Below, piece by piece: positions 28,823 through 39,041 of a stretch of 64,000 bases of DNA. The notes under the pieces were generated by a model. It was not told where the DNA came from, ran no database searches, and worked only from the letters and a program-made list of their open reading frames with translations. The stretch lies in contig NZ_AP018165.1 in assembly GCF_002356335.1 (NCBI RefSeq), positions 3,906,001-3,970,000 on the forward strand. The letters are read 5' to 3'. Position 1 is the first letter of the stretch. Every line of letters begins with the position of its first letter. The translations under genes and the position numbers were made by a program. This stretch comes from [Mycobacterium] stephanolepidis. Its GTDB lineage: Bacteria > Actinomycetota > Actinomycetes > Mycobacteriales > Mycobacteriaceae.

Positions 28823-30325
28823 CTAACTGAGCCGGGCGGAACCGTCGGCCGCGACTTCGATTGACGCGCCTGCGATATCGGCATCCGCGATCTGCGCCGC
28901 CGCATCCCTGTCTTCGATCTTGGCGAAGGTACGGGCCCCCGTCGGCGTGCGGACGCTCACGAATGTCTGGAATGGGGATCCGTCTCGCCCATAGTTGACG
29001 GTCCAGGCCTCAATGGTCGCCGTACCCGAATACCCTTCGGCGGCATCAGTTTTGGGCTCTTGATCGACCTCTGACTGCACGTCCTCGTACCTGAACCCAG
29101 ATGCGGGCGGCTCGGTTCCATAGATTCCGAACGCGTGTTTGGTCAGGTATCCGCCGTTCGCCGTGATCAGCCCCTTCGCCCCCGGGAGTTCGCGAAGCCG
29201 TTCTGCCATGGTGGCGATGGAGTGGGTGACGTAATTGCACCAGGGGCCACCGGCGAACGTGAGCCCACCGGTGACCGTCAGCGGCCGTGCGGGGTCATCG
29301 AGCGCCAGCCCCAACTCGGTGGCCGCAACCTGCACCGCCGAGGGGAAACATGAATAGATGTCGATCAGGTCCACGTCATCGGTGCTCAGCCCGGCGATGT
29401 CGAACGCACGCCTTCCCGCGAGGCGGATGGCCGGGGACCGATGCAGCTCATTGCGTTCACTGAGCGCGAAGGTGTCGTTGGCCTGGCTGCCCGCGAGCGG
29501 AAATATCCAGCGGTCCTCCGGAATTCGGAGCCGTCGCGCTGTTTCCACGGAGGTCAGCAGCAGCACCGCACCCTGCTCGACCATGTTGTTGGAGTTCATC
29601 AGCTTGGTGTACGGCGAGCTGATCCACCGATTGTCGGGACCCGGTGTGGCGATCTCCTCGGCGGTGTACGCATCGTTGGACCAGGCGTGTGCGTTGTGCA
29701 CGGCTACCGCGTTGAATCGCTGCCACAGTTGAGAGATGGCCGTCCGATGTTCCGCGATGGACGCACCATTGGCAACCCGGATCGCCTGCTCGAACAGTGG
29801 GTACACGTGTCCGGGAGAGATGAGGCCGATGGTGGTCTCGGCGCCGCCGACCTGATCCATCCGGCCGCCGAGAATGGTTGGTTCGGCGATGGATTCGTCT
29901 TGAGTCGTCCACGACGGTTGCACTCCCGTGGCCATCATCTTGTTGCGTGAGCGCCACATCTCCGCCCCGCCGATGAGAACCACATCGGCGTCCCCGGCCA
30001 GAATGTCGGCGGCTGCGTGGTTGACCAACAGCTGCGGTGAGTTACCGCTGGGTCCGGTATAGAACGTGCGCTTGGGCGCCGCACCCAGACGTTCGCCCAG
30101 GAGCGCGCCGGGGTCGCGGTACTTCCACGAGAAGATGTTCGCCACCGACACCGTGTCGACGGCAGTGAGCAGGTCCAACGCCCCTGCGTCCTCGGCGGCC
30201 AGCCGCGCCGCCCGCTCCATGAGATCGACGGGCTCGGGGATCTCGGAGAACGGACTGTCGGCGTCTGTCCGCTGGTTGACCTGTCCGGTACCGACGAGGA
30301 CCGGCGTGCGAGGGTCGAGGGCCAT
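28823..30325 (-). CDS. Thiolase-like protein (TLP1/SCP2-thiolase type)
   Basis: 500 residues from the ATG at 30325 (MALDPRTPVLVGTGQVNQR). Thiolase fold, but the loop that normally bears the nucleophilic Cys reads TGPSGNSPQLLVNHAAADILAG (about residues 90-111) with no Cys. The C-terminal active-site block is GGLTFAGGPWCNYVTHSIATMAERLRE instead of the usual GHPxGxTG. About 85 extra residues follow, matching the extra C-terminal domain described for mycobacterial TLP1. The Cys in GGPWC could be a remaining catalytic residue; otherwise it may bind rather than condense acyl-CoA. It sits 46 bases downstream of eutC on the same strand and might be cotranscribed. Confidence 0.82.
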   Translation of the reverse strand: MALDPRTPVLVGTGQVNQRTDADSPFSEIPEPVDLMERAARLAAEDAGALDLLTAVDTVSVANIFSWKYRDPGALLGERLGAAPKRTFYTGPSGNSPQLLVNHAAADILAGDADVVLIGGAEMWRSRNKMMATGVQPSWTTQDESIAEPTILGGRMDQVGGAETTIGLISPGHVYPLFEQAIRVANGASIAEHRTAISQLWQRFNAVAVHNAHAWSNDAYTAEEIATPGPDNRWISSPYTKLMNSNNMVEQGAVLLLTSVETARRLRIPEDRWIFPLAGSQANDTFALSERNELHRSPAIRLAGRRAFDIAGLSTDDVDLIDIYSCFPSAVQVAATELGLALDDPARPLTVTGGLTFAGGPWCNYVTHSIATMAERLRELPGAKGLITANGGYLTKHAFGIYGTEPPASGFRYEDVQSEVDQEPKTDAAEGYSGTATIEAWTVNYGRDGSPFQTFVSVRTPTGARTFAKIEDRDAAAQIADADIAGASIEVAADGSARLS

Positions 30326-30371
30326 CAGCCGATGGTAACCAACCACCCGGTTGGCCCCGGAGGGCCTCCCG

Positions 30372-31157
30372 CTAAGTGGGCAGTGCGGGACCGGCCCCCT
30401 CGATCTGGTTACCCGCGCCCGTCATGTCCTTGAGGTCGACGCCGGAACGGCCGATCTCCCGCGCCCCCGCCACCAGAGCGGCGACGACCTGGGCCGCCTG
30501 GTCATAACCCAGCCCCTCCGGAGGATGAATATTGGATACGCAATTACGTTGTGCATCAGTGCATCCCACCATGGGATTGTGCGTGAGATAGATCCCGACG
30601 CTGTCGGCCACCGACAGCCCAGGGCGTTCGCCGATGAGCACCAGCACCGTATCGACGCCCAGCGCGGCACCGATGTGATCCCCCAGCGCCACCCGCGCCT
30701 GCGTCGCGATGACGAGTGGCGCGATCGAGTACCCGCGAAGCCGCTGGTGCAACGCTTGTAATAGCTGCACCCCGTGGTCGTCCAGGGCTCTCGGCGATAG
30801 GCCGTCGGCCAGCACAATGCCGATATCGGCATTGGAATCGGAGAGCACATCCAGTGCGCCATCGGCGGGCGCCCGCCCCAGGTCGGGGCGGCGCAGGTAC
30901 TCGGAACGATCGCCCGCCCGGCTGGTCACCAGCAGCGGGGTACCCAACCCAAGCCCGTCGATCCGTCCCGCCAAGGCACGCGCATCCAGGGGCGTGTGCA
31001 CCGCGTCCCGGGCGGCCGCGTGCGCGGTCCCGAACTCCAGCACTCGAGTGGTGGGCAACGCATCACCGCTACGCCCCAACCCGATTCGAGACTGGGTGGA
31101 TCGACGCAGCGTATCCCAGATATCGTGTGCAGCACCGTTGTTCGCGATATCGCTCAT
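30372..31157 (-). CDS. eutC: Ethanolamine ammonia-lyase small subunit EutC
   Basis: 261 residues. Small subunit of the adenosylcobalamin enzyme that converts ethanolamine to acetaldehyde and ammonia. Conserved blocks: DTLRRSTQSRIGLGRSGDALPTTRVLEFGTAHAAARDAVHTPLD, LLVTSRAGDRSEYLRRPDLGRAPADG, DIGIVLADGLSPRALDDHG, LIGERPGLSVADSVGIYLTHNPMVGCTDAQRNCVSNIHPPEGLGYDQAA. The ATG overlaps the eutB stop by four bases (ATGA), so stoichiometric coupled translation is likely. Confidence 0.96.
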   Translation of the reverse strand: MSDIANNGAAHDIWDTLRRSTQSRIGLGRSGDALPTTRVLEFGTAHAAARDAVHTPLDARALAGRIDGLGLGTPLLVTSRAGDRSEYLRRPDLGRAPADGALDVLSDSNADIGIVLADGLSPRALDDHGVQLLQALHQRLRGYSIAPLVIATQARVALGDHIGAALGVDTVLVLIGERPGLSVADSVGIYLTHNPMVGCTDAQRNCVSNIHPPEGLGYDQAAQVVAALVAGAREIGRSGVDLKDMTGAGNQIEGAGPALPT

Positions 31158-32557
31158 AGCAGCGCCCGCAACGGCGAGTCGCTGACCGCGATTTCACGCA
31201 GCCCACCGTCACGCTCCAGCATCCCCATGCGCTCAAGCCATTCGTTGAACTCCGGCGCCGGTCGCAGGCCGAATGTGCGGCGCGCGAACAGCGCATCGTG
31301 GAAGGACAGGCTCTGATATCCCAGCATGACGTCATCGGCTCCGGGCACGGCGATGACGAACGCAACCCCCGCAGCGGTGAGCACCGTCAGCAGCACATCC
31401 ATGTCATCGGAATCGGCCTCGGCGTGATTGGTATAGCAGACGTCCACCCCCATCGGAAGTCCCAGCAGCTTGCCGCAGAAGTGATCCTCCAGGCCGGCCC
31501 TGATTATCTGCTTGCCATCGTAAAGATATTCCGGCCCAATGAATCCCACGACGGTATTGACCAGGAGCGGCTCTACCTCGCGCGCGACCGCGTAGGCCCT
31601 GGCCTCCAGTGTCTGCTGATCAACGGCAACGCCGCCCACCCCGATATGCGCTCCGGCAGAGAGCGCCGATCCCTGACCGGTCTCCAGGTACATGACGTTG
31701 TTGCCCACGGTGCCGCGGCCCAACGAACGTCCGGCCTCATTCGCCTCACGGAGCAGCGCAAGGTTGACCCCGAAGCTCTCATTGGCGCCTTCGGTCCCCG
31801 CGATCGACTGGAATACCAAGTCCACCGGTAGATTTCGTTCGATCAGTTCCATCGTGGTGGTCACGTGTGCGAGCACACACGATTGTGTGGGGATATCGAA
31901 TCGCAATCGGATGTCGTCGATGAGGCGCAGTAGATCGGCCGCGGCATGCGGGGAATCTGTCGCGGGATTGATACCGATGACGGCGTCACCGCACCCCAGC
32001 AGCAGGCCGTCGAGGGTGGCGGCGGCAATACCCCGTGCATCGTCGGTGGGATGGTTGGGCTGCAATCGAGTCGCCAGGGTGCCCGGTAGGCCGATGGTCG
32101 TACGAAAGGCGCTGTGGTTACGCACCGCGGCGCCGACGGCGATGAGGTCCTGGTTACGCATCAGCTTGCTGACGGCCGCCACCATCTCGGGGGTCAGCCC
32201 CGCGGAAATATCCTTGAGCGACTGTGCCCCATGCGGTTTGGTGATCGTCTCCAATAGCCAGTCGCGGAAATCGCCGACAGTGAGGTGTGAGATGACGGCA
32301 AAGGCCTCCACATCATGACTGTCGATGATGAGCCGGGTGACCTCGTCGGTGTCGTACGGGACGATCTCCTCGGAGAGGAACGCCGCCAGCGGCACTTCGG
32401 CAAGCGCCCAGCGTGCGGCGGCCCGCTCAGCATCCGACTGCGCAGCACAGCCCGCGAGTTCGTCGCCCGATCGGGGTGGCGAGGCCTTCGCGAGAACCTC
32501 GGCGAGCGATCCGAACTGGTAGGTGACCGGCCCTGCTGTGTGGCGAAAAGTGCTCAT
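31154..32557 (-). CDS. eutB: Ethanolamine ammonia-lyase large subunit EutB
   Basis: 467 residues, standard length. A TIM-barrel catalytic subunit that holds ethanolamine and the adenosyl radical. Seen: GDFRDWLLETITKPHGAQSLKDISAGLTPEMVAAVSKLMRNQDL, ATRLQPNHPTDDARGIAAATLDGLLLGCGDAVIGINPATDS, QSIAGTEGANESFGVNLALLREA, VMYLETGQGSALSAGAHIG and VGFIGPEYLYDGKQIIRAGLEDHFCGKLLGLPMGVDVCYTNHAEAD. It starts eight bases after the permease stop. No eutA reactivase, microcompartment shell or aldehyde dehydrogenase gene is nearby. Confidence 0.97.
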   Translation of the reverse strand: MSTFRHTAGPVTYQFGSLAEVLAKASPPRSGDELAGCAAQSDAERAAARWALAEVPLAAFLSEEIVPYDTDEVTRLIIDSHDVEAFAVISHLTVGDFRDWLLETITKPHGAQSLKDISAGLTPEMVAAVSKLMRNQDLIAVGAAVRNHSAFRTTIGLPGTLATRLQPNHPTDDARGIAAATLDGLLLGCGDAVIGINPATDSPHAAADLLRLIDDIRLRFDIPTQSCVLAHVTTTMELIERNLPVDLVFQSIAGTEGANESFGVNLALLREANEAGRSLGRGTVGNNVMYLETGQGSALSAGAHIGVGGVAVDQQTLEARAYAVAREVEPLLVNTVVGFIGPEYLYDGKQIIRAGLEDHFCGKLLGLPMGVDVCYTNHAEADSDDMDVLLTVLTAAGVAFVIAVPGADDVMLGYQSLSFHDALFARRTFGLRPAPEFNEWLERMGMLERDGGLREIAVSDSPLRALL

Positions 32558-32564
32558 AATGTGC

Positions 32565-34028
32565 CTATTTCAATTCGTTCTCGGCTTCCGCAAGCGCCGC
32601 GAACTCTTCGTCCGGGGAGTTTGCGACCAAGTGGTGTCGGCTGTACAGCCCAAAGTACGCCATAAACAGGATGAACACCCCGAACGTGGCAAAAGCCGCG
32701 GTGGTATCGACAATGAAAGTCGCCACTACCGCCGCACACGCGATCACCAGTGCGAACCCGCTGGTGGCGATGCCCCCCGGGGTTCGATACGGCCGCTGCA
32801 TCTCGGGCTCGCGAACACGCAGCACGATGTGACTCACCATCATCAGCACATAGCTCAGCGCCGCCCCGAAAACCGCCATGTTGAGCAACATCGCGCCTTT
32901 GCCACTGAGCGACAACAGGAATCCGACGATTCCCGGCACAATCAAGGCCAGCACGGGAGCCTTCCGGCTGTTGGTGACCGACAGCCGGGTCGGCAGATAA
33001 CCGGCACGGGACAACGCAAAGGTCTGCCGACTGTAGGCGTACACGATCGAGAAGAAGCTGGCGATGAGTCCGGCCAGCCCGATGTAGTTGACGGCCTTGG
33101 CGACGGTGGTGTTTCCGAGCGCCTCGACCAAGGGATTGCCCGACTGCCCCATGGCCTCGGCACCGCCCGCGCCGGGCACCAGGAACAGCACGGCCGCCCC
33201 GGTGACAACGAGCACCAGCATCGCCATCACGATGCCGCGTGGGATGTTCTTAGCGGGATCTCGGGCCTCCTCGGCCGCGAGCGGCACTCCCTCGATCGCC
33301 AGGAACAGCCAGATCGCGAACGGCACCGCCGCCCAGATTCCCAAATACCCGTAGGGCAGGAATGCCGATGCACCCGTTGCCGTTTCATCGATCGAAATGT
33401 TGGTCAGGTTGTTCACGTCGAAGCGGCCGACGGCGCCGACCGCAAAGGTGATCAGGCCTACGAGCGCGATCCCGGTGATGATGAACATCGTCCTGAGCGC
33501 CTCGCCCGCACCACTGAGATGGATACCTATGAAGATCGCGTACACAGCGAGATAGATCCACCATCCGTCCTTGAGCCCGAACAGATGCAGCGATTGGACG
33601 TAACTTCCGATGAAGGTGGCGATGGCGGCCGGAGCTATCGCGTACTCGATGAGAATCGCGGTCCCGGTTGCGAATCCACCCCACGGGCCCAGAGCACGCC
33701 GGGCGAAGGTGTACCCGCCTCCCGCGGTGGGTAATGCCGACGACATCTCTGCCATGCTGAGCACCATCGACAGATACATCGCGGCGATGACGACCGCCGC
33801 GATGGCCATACCGCCGAAACCACCCTTGCTCAGACCGGTGTTCCAGCCCGCGTAATCGCCGGAGATCACGTAGCTCACGCCAAGCCCGGCCAGTAGCACC
33901 CAGCCGGCGGTCCCCGACCTCAGCTGCCGCCGCGCGAGATAGTCGGCGTCCTCGAGATGCGATTGGACGCCCGCATGGTCATGCGCGGCCTCCGGATGTG
34001 GACTGACGGTGTCATCGGGAGTTGACAT
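32565..34028 (-). CDS. eat: Ethanolamine permease (APC superfamily)
   Basis: 487 residues from the ATG at 34028, with 12 predicted helices. RQLRSGTAGWVLLAGLGVSYVISGDYAGWNTGLSKGGFGGM and SSALPTAGGGYTFARRALGPWGGFATGTAILIEYAIAPAAIATFIGSYVQSL match the Eat-type ethanolamine permeases; IEGVPLAAEEARDPAKNIPRGI is the general APC signature. The direct neighbour eutBC supports the substrate. It begins 61 bases after mftG on the same strand, with no convincing promoter in that gap, so read-through from the mycofactocin genes is possible. Confidence 0.9.
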   Translation of the reverse strand: MSTPDDTVSPHPEAAHDHAGVQSHLEDADYLARRQLRSGTAGWVLLAGLGVSYVISGDYAGWNTGLSKGGFGGMAIAAVVIAAMYLSMVLSMAEMSSALPTAGGGYTFARRALGPWGGFATGTAILIEYAIAPAAIATFIGSYVQSLHLFGLKDGWWIYLAVYAIFIGIHLSGAGEALRTMFIITGIALVGLITFAVGAVGRFDVNNLTNISIDETATGASAFLPYGYLGIWAAVPFAIWLFLAIEGVPLAAEEARDPAKNIPRGIVMAMLVLVVTGAAVLFLVPGAGGAEAMGQSGNPLVEALGNTTVAKAVNYIGLAGLIASFFSIVYAYSRQTFALSRAGYLPTRLSVTNSRKAPVLALIVPGIVGFLLSLSGKGAMLLNMAVFGAALSYVLMMVSHIVLRVREPEMQRPYRTPGGIATSGFALVIACAAVVATFIVDTTAAFATFGVFILFMAYFGLYSRHHLVANSPDEEFAALAEAENELK

Positions 34029-34089
34029 CGTCCAATTGTGCGACCGATGGCGTGCGCGTGTGCGGTAGACGCCAAGATTCGCACTCTCG

Positions 34090-35553
34090 TTACGACCACG
34101 CAACAAACCGGGCCGCTCGGTGCCCGATCATCGCGATCGTGGCCGCCGGGCCGCGGCTCGGAATGGTCGGCATGATCGACCCGTCGATGACAAAGAGTCC
34201 ATCGACTCCCCTGACACGACAGTACTTGTCGACGACCGCGTACTTGTCCTCGTCATTACCCATGGGTGCGGTTGCGCACAGATGTTGCGACGTGGACCAC
34301 CGCGGACCGCCGAACCGCCGGCCGTACAGTTCGGACACCAGACGTACTCCGTCCCGCAAGCGATCCATATCGGCGGTCTCACTGTCATATCTCAAGTCGA
34401 TGTACGCCGGCACCGCAGGATCGGTCGAACGTAGTTCGACTCGACCCCGACACCGCGGAGTCATCAACGCAACACCGATCTGCCTGGCATCGGCGCCATT
34501 TACCTGCGCGCCTGCCATGGCGGCGAATCCCGTTGTGTACGGCCGTACCTCGACGCCCATCTGGCGGTCGGTATGCAACACGGTATCCAGTACGGGATAG
34601 CCCGACTGCCCACCATCGCCGGTATCGAGCACCCACTCCGCGTGGTCCATCACGCGGGTCCCCACACCGGGTAGGTCGACGATGGGATCGACCCCCACCG
34701 CGCGCAGATCATCGGCGGGCCCCAGCCCGGAGAGCAGCAGCAGCTTGGCGCTCTCAATCGCACCCGCGCTCAATATGATTCGATCGGCAGTCAGAGTCCG
34801 CACCGAGCTCCCCACCGCCACCTGGACCCCGGTGGCACGCCCGCCACCGCACAACACCCGCAATACACGAGTACTGGAGTACACCGCGAGATTGGGGCGC
34901 CAGCCCGCTCCCTCAAGGTACGCACGCGCGGGCCCAATCCGCATGCCGCTGTCGATGTTGAGCGGCACCAATCCCACCCCGACACCGGCCTTGCCGTTGA
35001 GATCTGCCACCGCCGGGTAACCGGCTTTGATGGCACGATCCGCCAATTCCCTTCCAGCGGTGCTCTGTTCGCTCCTACGTCCAATCGGTATGGGTCCCGA
35101 TGAGCCGTGTAGCGGATCATCCCGAAAGTCACGATCGGTCTCCATCTCACGGAAGTGATCACGCACATCCACCCAGGCCCATCCCGGCACCGACCATCCA
35201 TCGAAATCTGCGGGCCGTCCCCGCACGAAATAGCCGCCGTTGATCGCGCCGGAGCCACCCACCACCGATCCGCGCACCAACTCGGCCTGATCACCGGTCG
35301 ACGTCAACGTGGCCCAGTAGTAGGTGGCTATCTGACTGCCCGGGCCGATCGGCAGGCGGTACCCATCACGTACCCCCTCCTCGTCTGCGGATGACGCCGG
35401 ACCGGCCTCGACAAGCACCACACGAAACGATGGATCCTCGGAAAGGCGGCTGGCCAGAATCGAACCCGCGCTGCCCGCGCCGACAATGAGCGCATCCGCG
35501 TGGATCGGCCTACTCAGGGCCGTAATTCCGGTCGAAGCGCCCCGAGATCGCAC
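34090..35553 (-). CDS. mftG: Mycofactocin-linked GMC oxidoreductase MftG
   Basis: About 487 residues. GMC-family flavoprotein: ADBS motif [78 protein letters not shown], and C-terminal [12 protein letters not shown]...[27 protein letters not shown] with active-site His. Reported to reoxidise reduced mycofactocin and pass electrons to respiration. The FAD domain begins only at about residue 15, and the possible starts (GTG 35553 given, GTG 35574) lie inside mftF, so the genes overlap by roughly 40-60 bases. Confidence 0.92.
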   Translation of the reverse strand: MRSRGASTGITALSRPIHADALIVGAGSAGSILASRLSEDPSFRVVLVEAGPASSADEEGVRDGYRLPIGPGSQIATYYWATLTSTGDQAELVRGSVVGGSGAINGGYFVRGRPADFDGWSVPGWAWVDVRDHFREMETDRDFRDDPLHGSSGPIPIGRRSEQSTAGRELADRAIKAGYPAVADLNGKAGVGVGLVPLNIDSGMRIGPARAYLEGAGWRPNLAVYSSTRVLRVLCGGGRATGVQVAVGSSVRTLTADRIILSAGAIESAKLLLLSGLGPADDLRAVGVDPIVDLPGVGTRVMDHAEWVLDTGDGGQSGYPVLDTVLHTDRQMGVEVRPYTTGFAAMAGAQVNGADARQIGVALMTPRCRGRVELRSTDPAVPAYIDLRYDSETADMDRLRDGVRLVSELYGRRFGGPRWSTSQHLCATAPMGNDEDKYAVVDKYCRVRGVDGLFVIDGSIMPTIPSRGPAATIAMIGHRAARFVAWS

Positions 35554-36962
35554 TCCTGCACGATCCCCGACCACAAGCCAATCCCGTAGGCGATGTCGTC
35601 CAGACGCTTCAGCAACACGTACTCGAGCAGACCGATGCGATCATCGGGAGACGCCGAGTTGTCGTTGCGCTTCATCCAATCCACCACGCCGTCGACGATG
35701 GCAGCCACGACGAGCACGTGGCGACTGCGCCGCGATAGTGCGGCAGCCACCAATGCCAATGGCCAGTAGTGGCGGCACAACGCGGACGCGATCTGCAACG
35801 CGGCACCGCCCACACCCTGGGTGGCCACCCGAAGGACGTCACGTGGCGGGGTGTCCACTCCCCGCAATGTCCGCGCGACTCGCCCGGCGGCGAGCGCGGC
35901 CATACCCGCCGCGGCCAGATAGCCCATCCCCGAGCCCACCGCCGCCAGAATCCACACCAGCAGTGTCCATCGCGAGATGACCATCGGTGCCACCTTGTCG
36001 GGGTGGCGTGTCGACAGCGGCGCCGCGCTCATTCCATAAAATGCTTTGCGCGCGAACCATTCTCGAAGGGTCAGTCGATGATCATGAGCCACATGGGAGA
36101 CCGGTTCGTACCGAAGCCGAGACCCTGCCTCGATCAGCCGCCAGCACAGATCCACGTCTTCACCGCATCGCAGTGATTCGTCGAACCCACCGATCTCGTC
36201 TATCGCGGCCCGGCGAACCACGATCGCCGCACTGGGGACGTACGACACCGGGCCGTACGGAACCACGGGCGCCTCGCGAAGGCCAAGGTCCAACGAGGAC
36301 CTGACCGCCTCATAGCGAGCAATCGCGTTGTCGCTCAACACCAATCCCACAATCCGCGGGGCGACCAGGGCGACCGCCGGATCACTGAAATGCCCCAGCA
36401 GTGCCTCCAGCCAGCCGCGCCTGGGCACCACATCAGAGTCAAGGAAGGCGACGAAATCCGTGGTCGCCAGCTTCAGCCCGGTATTGCGGGCCGCCGCCGG
36501 ACCCTGACTCTCGTCGTGACGTACCACCCGCACGTCACAGTGCATGCCCTCCAGATCGCACTCCAGGATGGGAATGGCGGAACCGTCGTCGATGACGATC
36601 ACACGCATTCCGCGCAGTGCCCGTAGCAGCCTGCGAAGACCAAATCCATTGTTAAGGCATGGAATAACGACGGTGACGTCCCGATATCCGGGGCCACCCG
36701 TTGGTCGGGGGTGAGCGACGGTCGCATCCAACAGCGTCCGAGCGAGCTGCGCACTGGTCGCGTCACGGACTTCTAGCCGTCCGCCGGAAAGCAGGGTCCG
36801 CGCGGCCGGAGCCAATCGCAGCAGCCGGGTCGGAGAGCCGCCCAGTAGCGCCGAGCCCTCGTCGAGAACACGAACCCGTCGATCGACCTGTACCGCGAAT
36901 CCGTCGGGCAACCGCCCCTGTGGCACGGACGCCTCTTGCGCCGGTTCGTCGCCGGTGGTCAT
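35514..36962 (-). CDS. mftF: Mycofactocin glycosyltransferase MftF
   Basis: 482 residues from the ATG at 36962. Residues about 1-80 form a PqqD-like N-terminal part ([40 protein letters not shown]). A GT2 domain follows: [59 protein letters not shown] (D-x-D), then [24 protein letters not shown]-terminal membrane helices end the protein. Known to add an oligoglucosyl chain to (pre)mycofactocin. The start overlaps the mftE stop by four bases. Confidence 0.95.
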   Translation of the reverse strand: MTTGDEPAQEASVPQGRLPDGFAVQVDRRVRVLDEGSALLGGSPTRLLRLAPAARTLLSGGRLEVRDATSAQLARTLLDATVAHPRPTGGPGYRDVTVVIPCLNNGFGLRRLLRALRGMRVIVIDDGSAIPILECDLEGMHCDVRVVRHDESQGPAAARNTGLKLATTDFVAFLDSDVVPRRGWLEALLGHFSDPAVALVAPRIVGLVLSDNAIARYEAVRSSLDLGLREAPVVPYGPVSYVPSAAIVVRRAAIDEIGGFDESLRCGEDVDLCWRLIEAGSRLRYEPVSHVAHDHRLTLREWFARKAFYGMSAAPLSTRHPDKVAPMVISRWTLLVWILAAVGSGMGYLAAAGMAALAAGRVARTLRGVDTPPRDVLRVATQGVGGAALQIASALCRHYWPLALVAAALSRRSRHVLVVAAIVDGVVDWMKRNDNSASPDDRIGLLEYVLLKRLDDIAYGIGLWSGIVQECDLGALRPELRP

Positions 36963-37705
36963 ACCAGCCGCCCGTCCGTGCCAGGTGTCCAACGGCGCAC
37001 CGCGTCGGCGCATTGTCGAGTCATCGTCGCAAGCATCCGTGCGCCTTCCTGGCTGCTGGCGGTGGTCGGATCTCCGAGCACACCGATCGCGCTCACCGCC
37101 GCCACCCCGCCCGCGCGCATGGGCGCCATCAGTTCGCGCAGCGGTGCCGAATTTCCGGCGAGCACTTCCTCACGACGCACGCTCTCCGGTGAAATATGCA
37201 GCAGCAGAGAGGTTTCCACATGTCCGGCATGAGCGTCCCCGCCTTCGACCGCACACGCCCACCATGCGACGTCGCGCCCCTCTGAACGCAGCAGTCGCAC
37301 CGCGGTGACCGTCGCCTCGATATTGCCGCCGTGACCGTTCACGAAGACGATGCGCCTGCACCACTGTGTGGCCGACCGGCCGTACTCAACGAGGACCTGA
37401 GTCAGCGCCGCAGTACCGATCGAGATCGTTCCAGCGAAGGATTGATGCTCTCCGCTGGATCCGTACGCGATGGCCGGGGCGAGGGCGGTCCGACCGTCGC
37501 CGGTATCGGCGGCCAGCTCCCCGGCCGCAGCGGTAGCCACAGCATCGGCAATGCGGGTGTCGGTGTCCAGCGGCAAGTGCGGCCCGTGTTGTTCGGTTGA
37601 GCCCAGCGGAGTGAACAGCGTAATGGCCTCGTCTGCGAGCTCCGGAGAGATTGCGGTGCTCAAGACAGTCGGAACAGCCACCCGCCGATGGTAGGCCGAA
37701 TTCAC
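36959..37705 (-). CDS. mftE: Mycofactocin peptidase MftE (creatininase family)
   Basis: 248 residues. Metal-dependent peptidase that removes the modified C-terminal Val-Tyr from MftA to release AHDP. Metal ligands of the creatininase fold: [67 protein letters not shown]. The start is set at the GTG giving MNSAYHRRV, as in the M. tuberculosis protein; an ATG five codons earlier (37720) is also in frame. A 157-base gap separates it from mftD. Confidence 0.93.
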   Translation of the reverse strand: MNSAYHRRVAVPTVLSTAISPELADEAITLFTPLGSTEQHGPHLPLDTDTRIADAVATAAAGELAADTGDGRTALAPAIAYGSSGEHQSFAGTISIGTAALTQVLVEYGRSATQWCRRIVFVNGHGGNIEATVTAVRLLRSEGRDVAWWACAVEGGDAHAGHVETSLLLHISPESVRREEVLAGNSAPLRELMAPMRAGGVAAVSAIGVLGDPTTASSQEGARMLATMTRQCADAVRRWTPGTDGRLV

Positions 37706-37862
37706 GTCAAATGCATCCAAAGTTGGCGCACACGATCGAGGTCTTTACATCCTTGCTGGCCGTCGGCTTATGAGCTAGGCGCTATTTCGCACCGATTGTC
37801 ACGCCAGTCCCTGCCGCCACATCGACGTCGCCGTCGCCGTGTTCGATTCGCGCTGCGCCGAA

Positions 37863-39041
37863 CTAGTGCCGCCCGAGGCCCCGGGCAAATCCCTCGGGGA
37901 TCAAAAGATCATCTGGCGATAGTTCGTGCACAGATTTCTTCCCGAGCCCCATCAGCGCCGAGTCGATGCCGCCGCGCATGATGTCCAGGACGTTCTCGAC
38001 ACCGGCCTGGCCGGAGGCCGCCAGACCCCAGAGATACGCCCGCCCGATCATCACCGCGCGCGCACCGAGGGCCAATGCCTTGACGACGTCGCTGCCCCGC
38101 CGGATGCCACCATCCAGCAGCACCTCGAGGTCACCACCGACGGCCGCCGCGATGCCCGGCAATGCGCGGATCGACGCAGGTGTTCCGTCGAGATTGTTAC
38201 CACCGTGATTGGACACTGAGATAGCCGAAACTCCGCAATCCACAGCACGTTTCGCGTCATCGATGCGCATGACACCCTTGAGCATGAACGGGCCGTCCCA
38301 TTGCTCACGCATCCATCGAACGTCGTCCCATGTCGGCGCCGGAGTGCCCATCCACTGTCCATATGCGTCGAAGAACGGCGGGCCGTCCTCGCCGCGGGCC
38401 GCCTGATTAGGCACCCGCAGGTCCGGAATGTTCATGTTCTTACCGAAGGACCACAGCCAGCCCGGCTTGGTGACCACTTCCGGCGCCAGCCGGATCATCG
38501 ACCGCAGGTTCATCTTCTCGGGTATGGACGGGCTGCCCCAGTCGCGACCGTGCGAGAAGCTCCAGTCCAGGGTAGCGATAAGTCCTACGGCTCCAGCATC
38601 TTTCGCACGCTGAATACGCTGAGCCACATCGTCGCGTCCACCCAGCCAGTAGATCTGGAAGTGCGTCTTCGGATTGGCGGCGACCACGTCCTCGATGGGC
38701 TTGCTCGCAAAGGATGACAACCCCATGGCGGTCCCTCGCGCGGCGGCCGCCCGCGCCACAGCCACCTCGCCATCGGGGTCCACCGCCTGAACACCGGTCG
38801 GCGAGATCATCACCGGCAGTGAAATCTCTTGCCCCAAAACTGTTGTCGACAGTTCACGGTCCGGCTGAATGCCAACAACGTGGGGCTCGAATCCAAGCTC
38901 CCCGAACGCCTCGACGTTGTCGCTGACCGTCAGCCCCTTTTCACTGGCCGAGATCAGCGAGCTGTAGACGGATTTCGGCAGCCGCTTCTTGGCCCGCTGC
39001 TGGGCAATCGCGACCGTCTCGAACCATGCGTTGCGCGCCAT
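37863..39041 (-). CDS. mftD: Pre-mycofactocin synthase MftD
   Basis: 392 residues, FMN-dependent alpha-hydroxy-acid oxidase family. Oxidatively deaminates AHDP to pre-mycofactocin, the redox-active product. FMN barrel: LPVMISPTGVQAVDPDGEVAVARAAAARGTAMGLSSFASKPIED, FQIYWLGGRDDVAQRI, ISVSNHGGNNLDG (active-site His; lactate oxidases have GRQLD instead of NNLDG, a family marker), and VLLDGGIRRGSDVVKALALGARAVMIGRAYLWGLAASGQAGVENVL. It begins immediately after the mftC stop. Confidence 0.96.
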   Translation of the reverse strand: MARNAWFETVAIAQQRAKKRLPKSVYSSLISASEKGLTVSDNVEAFGELGFEPHVVGIQPDRELSTTVLGQEISLPVMISPTGVQAVDPDGEVAVARAAAARGTAMGLSSFASKPIEDVVAANPKTHFQIYWLGGRDDVAQRIQRAKDAGAVGLIATLDWSFSHGRDWGSPSIPEKMNLRSMIRLAPEVVTKPGWLWSFGKNMNIPDLRVPNQAARGEDGPPFFDAYGQWMGTPAPTWDDVRWMREQWDGPFMLKGVMRIDDAKRAVDCGVSAISVSNHGGNNLDGTPASIRALPGIAAAVGGDLEVLLDGGIRRGSDVVKALALGARAVMIGRAYLWGLAASGQAGVENVLDIMRGGIDSALMGLGKKSVHELSPDDLLIPEGFARGLGRH

